Shown here: positions 1 through 12,200 of the stretch, one piece after another
Layout of the letters: every line of letters starts with the position of its first letter
Numbering within the stretch: position 1 is the first letter of the stretch
Assembly: GCA_002197995.1 (NCBI GenBank)
Contig: NGZR01000001.1
Coordinates: 9,238,001 to 9,302,000, forward strand
Reading direction: 5' to 3'
DNA: 64,000 bases
Origin: Gaeumannomyces sp. JS-464
Lineage: Eukaryota; Ascomycota; Sordariomycetes; Magnaporthales; Magnaporthaceae
Notes under the pieces: generated by a model
What the model was told of the DNA's origin: nothing
Database searches by the model: none
The model's input: only the letters and a program-made list of their open reading frames with translations
Translations under genes and position numbers: made by a program

Positions 1-65
1 CCCCTCCCGCCGTTTCTAACCCCAAACCCACACCCCGACGCTGGCTGCCCATTTTTTTTTTTTTT

Positions 66-1621
66 TTAAAATACCCTGCCCACCACCACCACCTGCTCGA
101 ACTCGACCGTCTTGGTGATGGAGTTGGCCTTGGCGGCGTCGGCGGTGTGGTTGCCGCTGCTGCCGTTCCTGCTCCCGTTCGTCTGCCTCTCGTCCATGAT
201 ATACTCCTCGCTGTGGCCGTCCTCGGGCCGGGCCGGGTGCCCCTTTTTCCCGCCGCTGCCCCCAAAGGTCTTGAGGCTGCCGCCGGAGCGGCTGTAGCTT
301 CCCCCGGAGCCGGTCGAGGAGCCGAGCAGGGACGGGAAGACGCGCTTGATGAAGGGCTTGAGGGCCGGGATGTTGCCGCCCACGATGGACAGGTTGAGCT
401 CGAGGATGCACCACATGAGCGCGGGTTCGGTGTTTCCTGTGTTGTTTTTGTGGTGTCAGCGTTGGGTTGGTGGTTTCGTAAACGTAGATCTTGGTGGAAA
501 TCGGGTCATAGTCACGACTCGGGAGCGAGATGGGAATGGGATGGGCCTGGTGTCAAATACAGGGCCTTGGGAAATGCAAAAGGATGTTTGGGCGAAAAGG
601 ACAACGTACGAGTAAGGTTAGCATCTGTTAGAAGCACATACAGTGATTTGAGGCGGATGATGCTCACGACGCATACGCTGTGGAGGTGTGTCAGCCAGCC
701 ATCAAACAAGAGCCCCTGACTTTCACCCCTTTATTTCTCGCGTGGAACTTACAATGCCCCCACGGTCAGGATGGCGGCGACCTCGATCTTGCGCCTGGCG
801 GGCAGCTGCAGTGTCTTGAGCAGCGGCAGCGACGCCACGACGGTCGTGATGTCGGTCGCGATGCCGAGGGACGCCTGGGCAAAGTAGAAGACCGGACGGT
901 TGATGCAGACGGCGGTGGGGACGAGCTCGAGGGTCCACGAGGCCGGGATGGGGTCGCAGCTGAAGACGTTGACGAGGGCAGCGGCGACCGAGTAGCCCAT
1001 GGTGAAGAAGATGAGGGTGAAAACGGTCCAGCACATGGCCTGGACGGGGAAGATGCGCAGGTAGAAGAGCAGGATGGAGCTCTTGGCGAAGCCAGTGGCC
1101 AGGCAGAAGAAGATGGCGGCGATGATGTTGGCCAACATAAAGTGCGGGTACAGGTTCGGCGCTAATAAAACGTTCCACAAGTCCACGCCGAGGCCCCAGT
1201 TCAGCACTGTCAGTGTGGTGGAGGAGCGTCAGTCTGGGACGGAGGCCGTGGGCAGATTGGGCACCGCAGTTTGCACTCACTGTTCATGACCGCTCCTAGC
1301 AGCACCGTGGAGCAAAGAAGCGCCACGATCATGACGTCTGTTGTTCGGACGGCAGCTTTGTTAGTGTCGCGTGCCCCCCAGCTCGGCCCGGCCGAGGAAC
1401 GAGAAGGGATAATGAGTGATCGGCCACCTACAGTCATCTACCGACAGCTTTCCCACGATCCATCCCCTTGTGTAAACGCGGATTGTGGTAGTGAAGACGG
1501 CGAGAGGATAGAAGACGGCAGATACGACCAGCAGTGCAGTGGCTGACCACGGCTGGCTTGGGTCCGGCGTGACCCCCGGCGGCGGAGGAGCAGCGAAGAC
1601 CTGCCCGTTGAACTCTGACAT
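66..1621 (-). CDS. PTH11-like rhodopsin-fold integral membrane protein (multi-exon)
   Basis: Predicted seven-helix membrane protein of the fungal rhodopsin-domain/PTH11-like group; members are thought to act as plasma-membrane sensors, but no ligand can be inferred. The start is the ATG at 1621 (MSEFNGQ). Exon 1 ends at 1432 in the family hallmark LSVDD, and splicing to 1281-1337 restores DDYVMIVALLC. A second intron (1207-1280) joins to 753-1206, which encodes MLNWGLGVDLWN, FAKSSILLFYLRIFP and CINRPVFYFAQA. A third intron ends at 678, giving VCVVSIIRLKS. The last exon contains MWCILELNLSIVGGNIPALKPF and a Gly/Ser-rich cytoplasmic tail ending in a stop at 66-68. Introns 1-3 have clean GT..AG borders and keep phase. 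The join between 641 and about 440 is unresolved; a further small exon encoding DYDPIST...YETT is possible. No frame lesion is seen in the first four exons. Confidence 0.8.
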
Positions 1622-3817
1622 GGCGATGGAGTAGCGGCGGCTACGTCGGTACTATAATGCCTCGACAGCTCCCTTTGAACACAGAAGCTCCCAGGTCGAA
1701 GCTGCTGATGCCAGTTCGTCGATCCGGATGCAGGCCTCACACTGATAGCCAGTCCTCGACGGGAAGGGGGTGTCGCCCTTCTTAAGCCCTTGCCACGCGG
1801 GCGACGTAGGCGGAAGACGGCAGCTGCTCGAGGGTTTGACCTTGGAGACTTTCATTGGCGATTGGAGCTCTTGGTGCTGTAGGCCATCTGAATAGAGGGT
1901 ATGGTGGTATTTGGCCTGAGCACTTCGCAGGGAGCCCTAAAGTGCCGCAGTTTATCTCGCCGGCGCCACGTGGGCGGAGAGGGATGCGCTCGAAATTCAT
2001 TGGCCCGGGGCTCCAATCCGTCCAACTGCCGGAGGCGACTAGAGTCGGGACTCTGCTGGAGTGGGAAGGGGCAGAATGCGACAGTATGCAGAGCTCTGTC
2101 TCATCAGAGTGCCATTCTCTGAGAGAAAAATAGACACACAAAGATCCATGGACCTTGACTGTTTACGTACAGACACAAGGGTAGCCCGTCTTCTGAAGCC
2201 CTCGGCACCAGCACTTGAGCCTGAGGCAGGACGGCGCCGTTGGGACGCGGACTGCCGCTGGGACAGGCAGGCGGCGAGGTGCCGACACAGCAAAATCAGG
2301 CTGGTATTTCTTCGCGTCAGGCGCCCAGTCGAATGCCACCAGGGGCAGTCCTGTGGCATAAGAGAAGCAAGATCCGCCAACAAAAGATTCCTCAGTGACA
2401 TTGACCGCAGCCGCGGAGTCGTGGGCTGCCGTGGCGGTGGTTCCAACTGGCCCCCGTCCCCTGCCTGACCTTTTCCCGAACCGGCTGTGAGAACAGAGCA
2501 GCGAGTGGTCTGTCCAATCTCCCTGACGAGATCTCTCCGTACGAGCTCCTCCGGAGGCTGCTCCGTCCGTGTGGGTTCGGTGGTGGTCTGCCAAGGGTGT
2601 CTCAGCCGGCATATACCTGCCAGAGATGGGGCTGGCTTGCAACCCCGTGGGAAAAAAGCATGGATGGCAGGCCTTATTTTGTGGACTGTGGTTATTGCCA
2701 TGCCGTGCCTCAGATTTCGTATCATGCGTGCAACGTCGGGCGGCAATCTTTGCACATCTGCCGGCAGGCATCGCTATCCCGCGCCTGCCTTGCAAAAGAC
2801 AGCGCAGGGCCCGCCGTGAGGGGTGGTGCGTACGTTGGTACAGAGTTCGCAAGACCCTCTGTGATGGATGGTACGTTGGTTCACATGGTTGCTGGTGTCT
2901 TTAGAAGTGGATTTGCCCGAGGATTGCCCGACGAGTGGATTGAGATGCCCAAGGACGAGGATCAATGATGGAAGGAGAGGATTCGTGGGGGCATTGCATC
3001 TGTTGAATATCGTTGTCTCCCTTGACTTGGATACCCACCCTTGCCTTCGCGGCGCCGTCGGAAGTAGGAGGGGCAATGGTCGGTGCCTGGTCTCTGTGAT
3101 GGTGGTGGCTGTCTGGCGAAGAAGGGATAGTCCCTGTGACCAGAAGAGCACGGCTCGTCTCCAGCATTAGCACGGGGCAAAGATGGCAGATTACCAGGGA
3201 CCGGGATGTGGGAAAAGGGGAGAAAGGCGGTGATACTGTGGCCCCCGAACGGGAAAGAGCATTGGGTGGTGATGTTGTGCCTGCCACGTCAGCTGTTGGA
3301 CATCCATGCTCGAGCAAAGCCAAAAGCAGACCACCCCCAACGACCGATGGCTGGTCTCTACGTGCTTGGCCAACTAGGTCATTTTAACCAGGGCGTTTGG
3401 CGGCTGCTCAAGTCGATAAAGACTGGGGTTTTTTTTTTTTTTTTTTTTTTTGCCGTCGCCGGAATTGCCGGAGAGATTGCCAGAAACGTGCACCGCGTGC
3501 CCCGCCAGTTTTCCTTCCCCGTTGAATCTTCGTCCCACCCGAGCCACGGCAAAATGAGGGTGAGGATGTCGCCTCACCGGCCTGGCTTGATAAATATGCG
3601 CGCCATGTTGTTGCCCTTGGTGCTGCTTGGCCCAAGCCTATCTTCGAGTCCTATGTATCCTATGTCGCGCCTGAGCCCTTCCACTCTTTTGCGATCAGCG
3701 ACCACCCTGGCCGAGGATACAGCAGGATTTTCCTTCTGCCAATCTTTGCTATTTCTCGCGCATCACCACGGGAAGGGCCCCAAACACGACTAGCTCCTAC
3801 CCCTCTCGCAAAGGAGG
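1622..3817. other. Intergenic stretch, no supported gene
   Basis: About 2.2 kb between a minus-strand and a plus-strand gene. All open frames here are short and overlap each other on both strands without a recognisable motif. The only one with some protein-like character is a minus-strand frame around 2163-2450 (VTEESFVGGSCFSYATG, then a Cys-containing tail CWCRGLQKTGYPCVC). It has no good start context and I do not call it a gene. A T-run of about 25 nt lies at 3427-3451. Confidence 0.5.
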
Positions 3818-5175
3818 ATGCGTGGCGCAGCCGTCCTCTCCGTCCTGGTCGGTGGCCTGTCCCTCGCCGGGTCGGCCGCCGCCGGGCCCTGCAAGGCTGA
3901 GCCGGCTAAGGGCTGCGCCGCCCTCAAGTCGGCCTTCCCCGACAAAGTCTTCTTCCCAGGCGATACCGACTACACCACCGAGGCGGCGGCCTTCTGGTCC
4001 AACACGCAGCTCATGAAGCCCGGCTGCATCTTCCGCCCAGGCTCGGCCGCGGACGTCTCAGCCGGCATCCTGTCCAACAAGAAGACCCGCACCCCCTGGG
4101 CCGTCCGCGGCGGCGGCCACATGGGCATCCGCGGCGCCAACAACATCGACGGCGGCATGCTCATCGTCATGTCGGGGCTCGCCGCCCTCGAGGTGTCGGC
4201 CGACCGCAAGCACCTCAACCTCGGCCCAGGACTCAAGTGGGGCAGCGTCTACCAGTACCTATCCCAGTACAACCTGACCGTCGCCGGCGGCCGCCTGTCC
4301 CCCGTCGGCGTCCCTGGCCTTCTCCTCGGCGGCGGCGTCAGCTTCATCGGCAACCAGGTCGGCTGGGCTGCCGACAACGTCGTCGAGTATGAGGTCGTGC
4401 TTGCCAGCGGCGATGTCGTCATCCAAGGGCGATCGACCCACTCTCCCATATGGTGCCCATGGTTGTGCCCACCGCGCCCGGCGTGACCGTCTACTCGGCC
4501 ATCCTTTTCTACGACTCGCCGACCAACTCGGCACCCGAGTGCTTCAAGGAGTTCCTCGCCCTGCCCGCCGTCGCCTCAACCATGGGCTTCAAGACCATCG
4601 CCGACTTCACCGTCGAGACAGGCAAGCTTGTGGTCGACAAGATCAACGACGTCTTCATCGCCGGCACCACGGTCGGGAAAGACTGGGAATCGCTGCGCCG
4701 TGGTATCGAGATCATCAGCAAGGTGCACAACGACGCCGTCCCTGCTCTGTGGAAGGCCGTGGGCGGCGCCAATAAGATCTCGCGGACCAGCATCAACTGG
4801 CAGCCCATTGGCGCCGTCTGGCAGGAGGCGTCAGAGCGCCAGAACCCCGGCGGCAACGCCTTGGGTGTCGACCCCAAGTCCAAGGGCACGTACCTGGCCT
4901 GGGCCATGGTGGTCGAGTGGTTCGACGCCCCCGCCGGTGTTAACGAGGCCGTCGACGCATGGTGCCGCAACACCACAGCCGCCATCGAGGCCGCAACCAA
5001 GGCTGCGGGTTTGTATGATGCTTTTAACTACATGGGTGACGCCGCCGGGTTCCAGGACATCTGCATGGGCTACGGCGCTGCGAACAAGCAGAAGCTCCTC
5101 GACGTTTCGCGCAAGTACGACAGCGAACGCGTGTTTCAGAAGCTCTGGCCCGGCGGCTTCAAGATTGGCGCTTAA
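3818..5175 (+). pseudogene. FAD-linked oxidase (berberine-bridge type), internal deletion
   Basis: Secreted flavoprotein oxidase of the FAD_binding_4/BBE type, which oxidises small substrates such as sugars or alkaloids using a covalently held FAD. The start gives a signal peptide (MRGAAVLSVLVGGLSLAGSAAA). The FAD-binding segment is clear: RGGGHMGIRG holds the His that takes the covalent flavin, followed by GGRLSPVGVPGLLLGGGVSF. Reading breaks near 4428-4432: frame one runs into a stop at 4484-4486, while the C-terminal half (VPMVVPTAPGVTVYSAIL to KLWPGGFKIGA) lies two bases out of frame. The segment family members have here, DLFWALKGG...NFGIVT, is absent, so roughly 60-70 residues are missing as well as the frame. 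The C-terminal half ends normally at 5173-5175. This is a true deletion rather than a one-base slip. Family assignment is firm, substrate unknown. Confidence 0.85.
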
Positions 5176-5683
5176 GCAAATTTGGAAGCCTCCAGCCTCG
5201 TCCATGTCTTGCATAGAAACATTAAGAAGCAGCCATAATAATGAAAGCAACGGGGTAGCCACAGAAGCAGTCCGCGTTGCCTTCGTGATAGGCACTGATG
5301 CATAGAAATATGACGAGCGGGCCTAGGTCACATCCCCCTCTGGGAGGTTACGCGAGGTGGGTAGCATCGGTGGGCAGTGTTAGCGTCCGTAGTGGATGAC
5401 ATCCTTCGCGTCAATCCTTGGCAATAACGACGGCCCCAATTCCCGATATCCGCAATATCCTTGCCGTCGTTTGCGCATGGGGATGGCGGGAAGTACCGTG
5501 AACAATGAAATGCGAGCAGGAGGGCAGACAAGCGCCAGCGGCCAAAAGAAAAAATAAAAATAAAAAGGACAAAGGGAAGAAAAAAAGGAAGGATGGTCGA
5601 CAGGCTAAAATCGAACGCGACCTTTCGGGGGCGAAAAAAGGCTGTTCCGGAGCTTGAACCGGATTGCTGAGACCTCATAATGC
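5176..5683. other. Intergenic, no gene seen
   Basis: Region between the FAD oxidase and the tRNA. A purine-rich stretch (about 5540-5600) is present. No coding frame with recognisable content. Confidence 0.5.
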
Positions 5684-5757
5684 TGCTCACTACCAGGGTC
5701 GAACTGGCGACCTTCGCATTATTAGTACGACGCTCTAACCAACTGAGCTAAGCGAGC
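5684..5757 (-). tRNA. tRNA-Ile(AAU), intronless
   Basis: 74-nt cloverleaf on the minus strand. The acceptor stem GCTCGCT pairs with AGTGAGC (one G-U), the D stem GCTC pairs with GAGC around AGTTGGTTA, and the anticodon stem TCGTA pairs with TGCGA around loop CTAATAA with anticodon AAT. The T stem is GCCAG/CTGGT around TTCGACC, with an A discriminator. A box and B box are both intact, and CCA is not encoded, as in eukaryotic nuclear genes. A34 would be edited to inosine to read AUU/AUC/AUA. No intron follows position 37. Confidence 0.95.
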
Positions 5758-6402
5758 TGGATTGCTCTGTGTTGCTGACGTAGCCTCGTTGTGGAGCTGA
5801 TGTTGCTGCACGCAGGACCCATTACCCGACGCTTTTTTTCTGCCCCAATCGGCTTCCGCCTGGAGCCGCCGACGACCTCCAGGACCTCACCCAATCTTTC
5901 CACCGGAAATCATCTAGTAATAACACCACCCGCGTACCCAGATACCGAAACCCCCACCCATCCTGGGAACGCCACAAATCCTTCGAGGTTCCTCGCCGCG
6001 CCGGGGCGCACAATTGCGAGCCTGCCAAGATTCTGGCCTGATCGACCGCCCGCGCTTACGCCTTGTGGCGCCCAGCGCTGCACTCGAGACTGGCTGTTCA
6101 CTGGCTCGCAGGAGCAGGACGCGACGAAGGTGGCCCACGATTCTTCAGCTCTGGTGGCCGCATGTGGAGTCTCATGGCTTGACATTCCGGCCGCAGACCG
6201 AGAATAGTCATGTAGGCGCCGAGCCAAGATGGGTGGTGCTCGGCACAGCCTTGCCTTGGGCATCACGGATCAACACAAAACGCAACGAGGCTCTTGGGTG
6301 CTCTCTTCTTCCTTTGCCTGGTTTCTTATGCCCCCTTCTCGATCTCGGAAAGTCCACCCGCCGTCCAGCACCTGTATGTCGCTTTCACGGCCAGCATCCA
6401 CC
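5758..6402. other. Intergenic / upstream region of membrane protein gene
   Basis: Spacer between the divergently oriented tRNA and the membrane protein gene. No coding content recognised. It presumably holds the promoter of the gene starting at 6403, but no clear TATA element is visible. Confidence 0.4.
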
Positions 6403-8500
6403 ATGGCTTCCACCAGCAGCCCCGCAAAGCCGCCCCGGGCCTTGAAGCAGCTCCGCCTCCCCTTATTAGCAGCCTTTTTTCCTGCCCTCGCCGGCGCCGT
6501 GAGCGTATGGCTCACCCAGCAGAGCACCACACGCGAGACTACCGTGCAGTGGATCACCAGCCGACGCGTCAGCATCCAGGTAGCGGTGCAGGTGGCCGCT
6601 GCCGTGCTCGGCGGCCTGCAAATCTACGCCATGAGTACCCTCGTCAATATCCGGACCAACGCCCGCGTTGCCGCCGCCGCCGCTCCCGGCGCGGGGGACT
6701 CGAGCGGGGTCGGCCGCCGAGCAGGTCTCACGGTCGACAAGCTAAAGTTCCGGAGCGCCGTCGTCAGGGCCGCCATGGACTTTGACCTCTCGTGGCGCAG
6801 CATCGTGCAGCTGCTGGCGTGGTGGCTTCTGCTCAAAGCGCTAGCGCCCCTGTGGGCGGGCACCATCACGCCAAAGATTGGCACGGTCGTCTCTGCTGGC
6901 AGCATCGAGATTCCTGCCTACTCCGAGTCGACGTCGGGGCGTTGGGCCACGCACTGCGCTCCCAACTTCAACTGCGGAAGCAATTTTTCTTTCGAAAACG
7001 GCTCTTCGACGCTGAGCGAGGGCACGTTCAACTTCAACCCTCGGAAAAGTAGGTTTTGCCATGCGAGGCCCCCGCTGCGAAGAACCCCTTCAACCAGACG
7101 CTGACGGTTCTGTGCCATGTGCGCACCACAGTGAAGACCGGAGCCTCATACAGCATGATAGAGCGGGCATCTTGGTGGGACGCCAGCTCGGGTCCGAAGT
7201 ACCAGAAACAGGACAACACAGGCTTCACGTACCATGGCCGGTCGTACGGCGTGGCCGCATCCCCAGGTCTCACCATCCCCAAGGTCCGCGGCGGCGATGG
7301 TAAAGTCAACAGCCTAAACTACACCGAGAACGGCTACCTCGCGCGCATGGCTTGCCAGTACAACCGGTCCAGCGCAGTCGGGTTCGGGAGATCCACGTAC
7401 GTGGACCCGCCCACTAAACCCCCCGGACTAGGCATCGGCGTCGGCTGGGCCAGCGGCGAGCTGCCCAACGGCAAGTGGGGCGGCTGCCAGCTCTGGAGCA
7501 ACGGGCCGCTGGACTGGTCGGTGGTGGTGGCGGGCGTGCGGAGCAGCGACGGGCGGTACATGTACGGCACCGCCGCGGGGGCTACTACGCGTGGCTCAAC
7601 CAGACGCAGTGCAGCGTGATCTTTACGCCGACGGCCTCTGGGGTCGCGGTCGACATGGCGGCCAGGAGCATCAGCGTGTCGCCGTTGCCCGCCCCCGCGT
7701 CCCGGGACATCGACCCGACGCGCGTCCTGGTCAACAACTCGTTCCACACCGTCGGCTACATGTCCCAGACCCTGAGCACGCTGTACACGTCCGTGGTCGG
7801 GGACGCGCTACGGTCCAACACCCTGAACGTCGCCAGGCGGAAGACGCAAAGCGGCGGCGGCGGCTGCAACGGCAGCGACCAGTTTGGGCAGGGCCAGGCC
7901 AGCGAGCAGGACGTTCTCACTAGCCTGCAAGAGGCCATCGAGGTGGTCCTGGACAGCTCCCTGGGCGCCCGTCGGGGCCGCGCAGATAATGCTGACGCGC
8001 GACACGAGGCCGAGCGGGGATGACACGAGGCTGACGGTCGAGGCCGTGCGCGTCGGCGAGCCCGAATTCGTGTACCCGTCCGCCGCGCTGGCAGGCCTGC
8101 TCCTCATCGTCGTCGCGTACGAGATGGTGCGGCTGCCGGCGACCAAGAACCCTCGCGGCGCGCCGAGCGTGGACTGCCTCGATCTCAAGTCGGCTATCCT
8201 GGGACGGCCAAGGGCGCCCTGGTGGACAGAAGCCCGGCAGCGCCTTCGAGTGCTGCTGCTGCTGCTGCAACAGTCCTGGAGGCTTGGGACGGGAAGGCCG
8301 ATGACCCCCAGGCCGGCGCGCTTGTGGTGACGATGGACGCCGAGGTCGGAGCGCTTCGACTGGCAAGGAGCGAAAGTCGAGGGCAACAGAATGCAGGACA
8401 GGACGAAGACAGCGACTGGAATAGCTCGGGCTTCACATCATTGATGCCGACAGAAGATGCGTCCTTGGTCCAGCACCAGTCGGCCATCGTCAGCCGGTGA
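6403..8500 (+). pseudogene. Large fungal transmembrane protein, four frame breaks
   Basis: Starts at ATG 6403 in a good context (CCACCATGG). N-terminal helices: LPLLAAFFPALAGAVSVWL, VAVQVAAAVLGGLQIYAM and LLAWWLLLKALAPLWAG. A long, probably extracellular, Asn/Cys-containing segment follows (CAPNFNCGSNFSFENGSS, NQTLTVLCHV, WLNQTQCSVIFTPTASGVAVD). A C-terminal helix (YPSAALAGLLLIVVAYEMV) and a polar tail end at 8498-8500. The topology matches a widespread family of uncharacterised Sordariomycete membrane proteins. The reading frame shifts at about 7045-7057, in the G5 run 7577-7581, the C3 run 7968-7970 and the G3 run 8201-8203; correcting for them gives one protein of about 700 residues. All lie at or beside homopolymers, so sequencing indels are a real alternative to decay. 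Function unknown. Confidence 0.7.
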
Positions 8501-8717
8501 AGACTCCAGGATGTTTAATAGGCTCCGCGACTAGCTAACAAGCGAATGCTGTCTGCTCTCGTCGCCCGCCCTAATGTTCCAAGTCCAACGTAGACCCTAA
8601 ACCGACCCAGCCTTCAATCACCAACAGTTTCCCATACTTCTCCCCCTTGTTTCTCTTCCTTGCTCCCCCAACTTCCCACCTTTACCCTTCAAGCCTCCCC
8701 CACGAAGCGTCGACCCC

Positions 8718-9260
8718 TCACCGACGCGCGCGGTTCCCATCCTCGCCCAGCGGCACGGGCCTGCCTTTCTCCTTCCAGATCCTCTCGCCCTCGCTCCCCG
8801 GCGCGGGCGCCTCGAGCCCGTTGATGCGCCAGAGCAGGCGCTCCGTCTCGTCGACGTGGAACTCGTAGTCGTAGCCCCTGCCGGCCAGGTGCGGCCGGAT
8901 GACGGCGTCGAGCCGGCCCGCCGACCACCGGTAGGCCGCCGGGTCGGTGCCGTTGATGCGGCGCGCGATGTGGTCGACCGTGATGCGGACAAAGGGCGCC
9001 GCCGCAGTGCAGTTGCTGGCCGCCTGCCGGCGGTGGTGGTGATGTTGAGGGCTGGTGGTGGCGTTGTGGCCCAGGCTGCAGCGGGTCGCGCCGCCCACGA
9101 AGCTGGACGCCGCGGCCACGAGGACGAAGTGCACCACGACGTAGAAGGCCGGCAGCCCGATGACCTCGGTGTAGAAGGAGGTGATGTCGGCGGCCATGGC
9201 CTGCTTCGCCTCGAGGCTGGTGAAGGCCTCGGCGGGATGGTAGACGAGCCAGTGAGGCAT
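8718..9260 (-). CDS. Tautomerase-superfamily protein, cis-CaaD-like
   Basis: 180-residue member of the fungal tautomerase/cis-3-chloroacrylic acid dehalogenase-like group, a superfamily that uses an N-terminal proline as catalytic base. I chose the ATG at 9260 because it puts Pro directly after Met (MPHWLVYHP), as the mechanism requires; the frame is open further upstream but that would bury the proline. Conserved blocks: AFTSLEAKQAMAADITSFYTE, PAFYVVVHF, PFVRITVDHIARR (arginines of the substrate pocket) and YEFHVDETERLLWRING, which ends in the usual EKGRPVPLG. Odd point: an in-frame insertion of about 25 residues between VHF and PFVR, with GHNATTSPQ and a run of four His, which family members lack. 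It has no splice sites that would remove it in frame. Cytosolic; physiological substrate unknown. Confidence 0.85.
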   Translation of the reverse strand: MPHWLVYHPAEAFTSLEAKQAMAADITSFYTEVIGLPAFYVVVHFVLVAAASSFVGGATRCSLGHNATTSPQHHHHRRQAASNCTAAAPFVRITVDHIARRINGTDPAAYRWSAGRLDAVIRPHLAGRGYDYEFHVDETERLLWRINGLEAPAPGSEGERIWKEKGRPVPLGEDGNRARR

Positions 9261-12200
9261 CGTTTGTTTTTCTTTTGTCGCGTAGCACGCAGCACGCAGA
9301 TGGGGAGTACAGCTCTTTGCGCAGGGATTTGTGTTTTTCAAGGGAAGGGACTCGGTGTCGATATCGTCGAGTGGTAGGTCAGGCCCAGCCTTCCCCTGAA
9401 GTCCCTCAGGGTCAACCAGGGGTTCCGCGCCTTTTATACATTCACTTCCTTCCCCATTACGCCTAATATCCCCATCTCTAGGACGCCCAAGCACGGTGCT
9501 AAGCGCTATTGGCCTGGCTTTACGAGCTGAGCACCATTGCTCCTAGTTTGACCGGACCAGATTGGATATCCAGCCAATGCTGTCGACTTGGCTTTACGAG
9601 CCTTGTAGAGAATTTCTCCATGGTAATTCTTACCGAGGTTCCTGGCGTATCCGGGCAGCATTTAGTCTGGGCTCCTCGGCTAAATTTCCCCCAAATCACC
9701 ACGTTCTTCGTGTGAGGCTTTTGAGATTAGTGATCTTGTCGACGACTTTGGCCATAAAGCTTGGGCCAAGACGAAAACGTCGGCATGTTGTGTGACATTG
9801 CATGGCGCGTGATTGTGTGACTGGCGTGATACCTCGCCGCCAAACGTGACCCAGCCGCATGGCTTGCAGGAACGCAAACACCGATGCCCGCCGGGAACCA
9901 GCCGGCCCCGAATAAGGATACAGATCTCTCTCTTGGGGCGGACTCGTCGTGTAATACGAGTGTCTACTAGGGTCCAATTCAATTAGCCAGGGGCTTATGT
10001 GATTCTATCGTGATCAGCTCGCCAGAGGCTGAGTTATATAAACCCGAGCCAACCGAAAGCACTTATCCATGCCTAGGCAGATTGGCAAAGACTTGATCGC
10101 TCAGAGTGAAGTGAGCGATGGCGTTGGCTGTCTCTCCTGCTGGAGTCACACAAGGACCAACTAGCCACATCCTCCTCTTCTTTCGGACTCTGGTAAACCT
10201 ATCTTTAGGCTCGACTATTGTTACATGGTTAGCGGGTGGCTAGAGCGGAAGTGAAGAAAGATGAGCTGTAGCAGGGGGCCCTGCTCTTGCTTGGAGAATT
10301 CTGACCTCGGGACCGCGAGGTCGGGTCGTTTTCTGCGCTTCCGGTCACAACAGACGATGACTGTGCAGGCGGAGAGCTAGGGCTCCCAGCAGTATTCTCA
10401 GGCCTTATTCTTTCAGCTGACCAAGGCTCTTTCTCGCCTTCGCTATGATATATGGGATTATCACCCCAATCATACTGCTCTTGATATTCCCCTTGTCGCG
10501 TGTCCCAGTTCGCGGTCGTTGTGTTCTTGGCTCTCATGGGATACCGCAGCGTGGCAGCCCTGCTGGGTGAGCTCTCCCGGGCTTCTTTGTGGCATCGAAG
10601 ACAACACCCCCTTGAGCCTCCAAAGCTAGATTCCTGTAAGAGATATTGAGACCATTAGAGACGATGGCTCCGATGACGGTCCTCTCGGAGCGTTGGAGAT
10701 GTCAGGACAGGAAAATATAATCAAATTTGTAGTTACCCAGCTTTCCAGAGGGCTGCAGCTCGGGCAGTCACGCGTACGACCGAGGGCCTGGGCAGAGCTC
10801 TTATCCTCCATGAGGCTTGTTCTCGATGTGTTGCTTTTACGGCGAATGGGTCGATTTGTTGATAGCGCTGATGGGCAGGTGGTGCGGGAGCAGCATATCC
10901 CAGAAGAGGGCATTCGAGATACAGCACAATCAAGCTGGAGTGTCATTGTATCGAAAGGTTTCTTGGGTTGGTAGACGCGGGGACGCGAGATTGATCCGGG
11001 AAACCCTAACCCTCCATGGCCCGGGTGTGAGAGTGCATAAGTTGCCTAGGTACCTATTTGGGACAGTGGGATAACTGCTAGTCGCGTCCGTGGTGGGTGG
11101 CAGGCGGCTGGCCACTGAGAGGGAATCCAAGAAGGGGTCGAGACACAACGTGGAGGCCACGGACGCTGACGGCAGTCAGCCTCAGCATGTGCCGCTTTTA
11201 ACGGAGGGGATCGGTCGGCTCTTTATCGTGGGGTGGCCAACCAGACACAACTACACCAGATGCCATCTGACTTCGCCACGATATGGATGATTCGGGAATA
11301 TCCACCCGCTGGGCCGCCTTGGGTGCTTGGATCGTGTGTGGCTGCCTGCGGTCCCCTCTTTGCGGCCGCATCTCAATGAAGATCAGCAGGGGCGTCGCCC
11401 GGGAGAGACTCCTGGGACGTCTCCGCGCACGCGCAGGCAACGGTGGCACACCAAACGCCCACCGGCACCAGGCAACATCAGGAAAGCAGTGCGAACATTG
11501 GGTGGGTCAAGTGATAGTGACACAGACGGAAAGTCTTGGCAAACTGCAGACAACTATGCACGAAAGCCGTGTGACAGAAAAAGGGAAAACGCCCTTCTGG
11601 ACAAGCCAAGCTGAGGCTCCCACGAAATCGGTCCAGGCCCCTCCCCGCGCCCCGCGCCCCGCCAACGCCGCCAGATCCCTGCAGCGCATCACTGACGGTG
11701 CAGCGACGCAAACCCAATCGGGCCAACCACGTTGGCGAGCCGGGGTCTGTCCCAGCTGAAAGATCGACGCCATGCCGACGAAGCCAGCTGAACCGGTGGC
11801 TTGGAAAAACAAGAAAAACAAACCTCGGGTGCATGCAGGACACATGCAGGTTGGTGTCTGGAGACCAGCTGAAAATTTCTCGTATACATGGCAGGCACAC
11901 GAGCCTAGCCTCTTCTGCCCGTGCTTGAATCATCTACTGCTCAAAATGGCGGGGCAGAGGCGTTTTGCTGCGCTGGCTATCCTCGCCATTGACGTCTGCG
12001 GCTCCTGCTTGCGAAATTGTGGCGTCGGCCAGAGACGCGCGCATTCACCAGACCCAGCTCTGCAGGGTCAGCAGGAGTCAACCTATGCAACGCAAATGAC
12101 ACTGCTTGTGCAGCAACCTCAGGAGGGGAAAATTCACACGAAAACAAAGAAGAGAACAAAACTCCCGAGCGCCAAGGCAAAAAAAAGCCAACCCACCTCG

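Noticed and set aside
10626..10946. 106-codon minus-strand open frame
   Set aside because: Low-complexity Ser/Pro composition, no homology, overlaps a similar open frame on the other strand.
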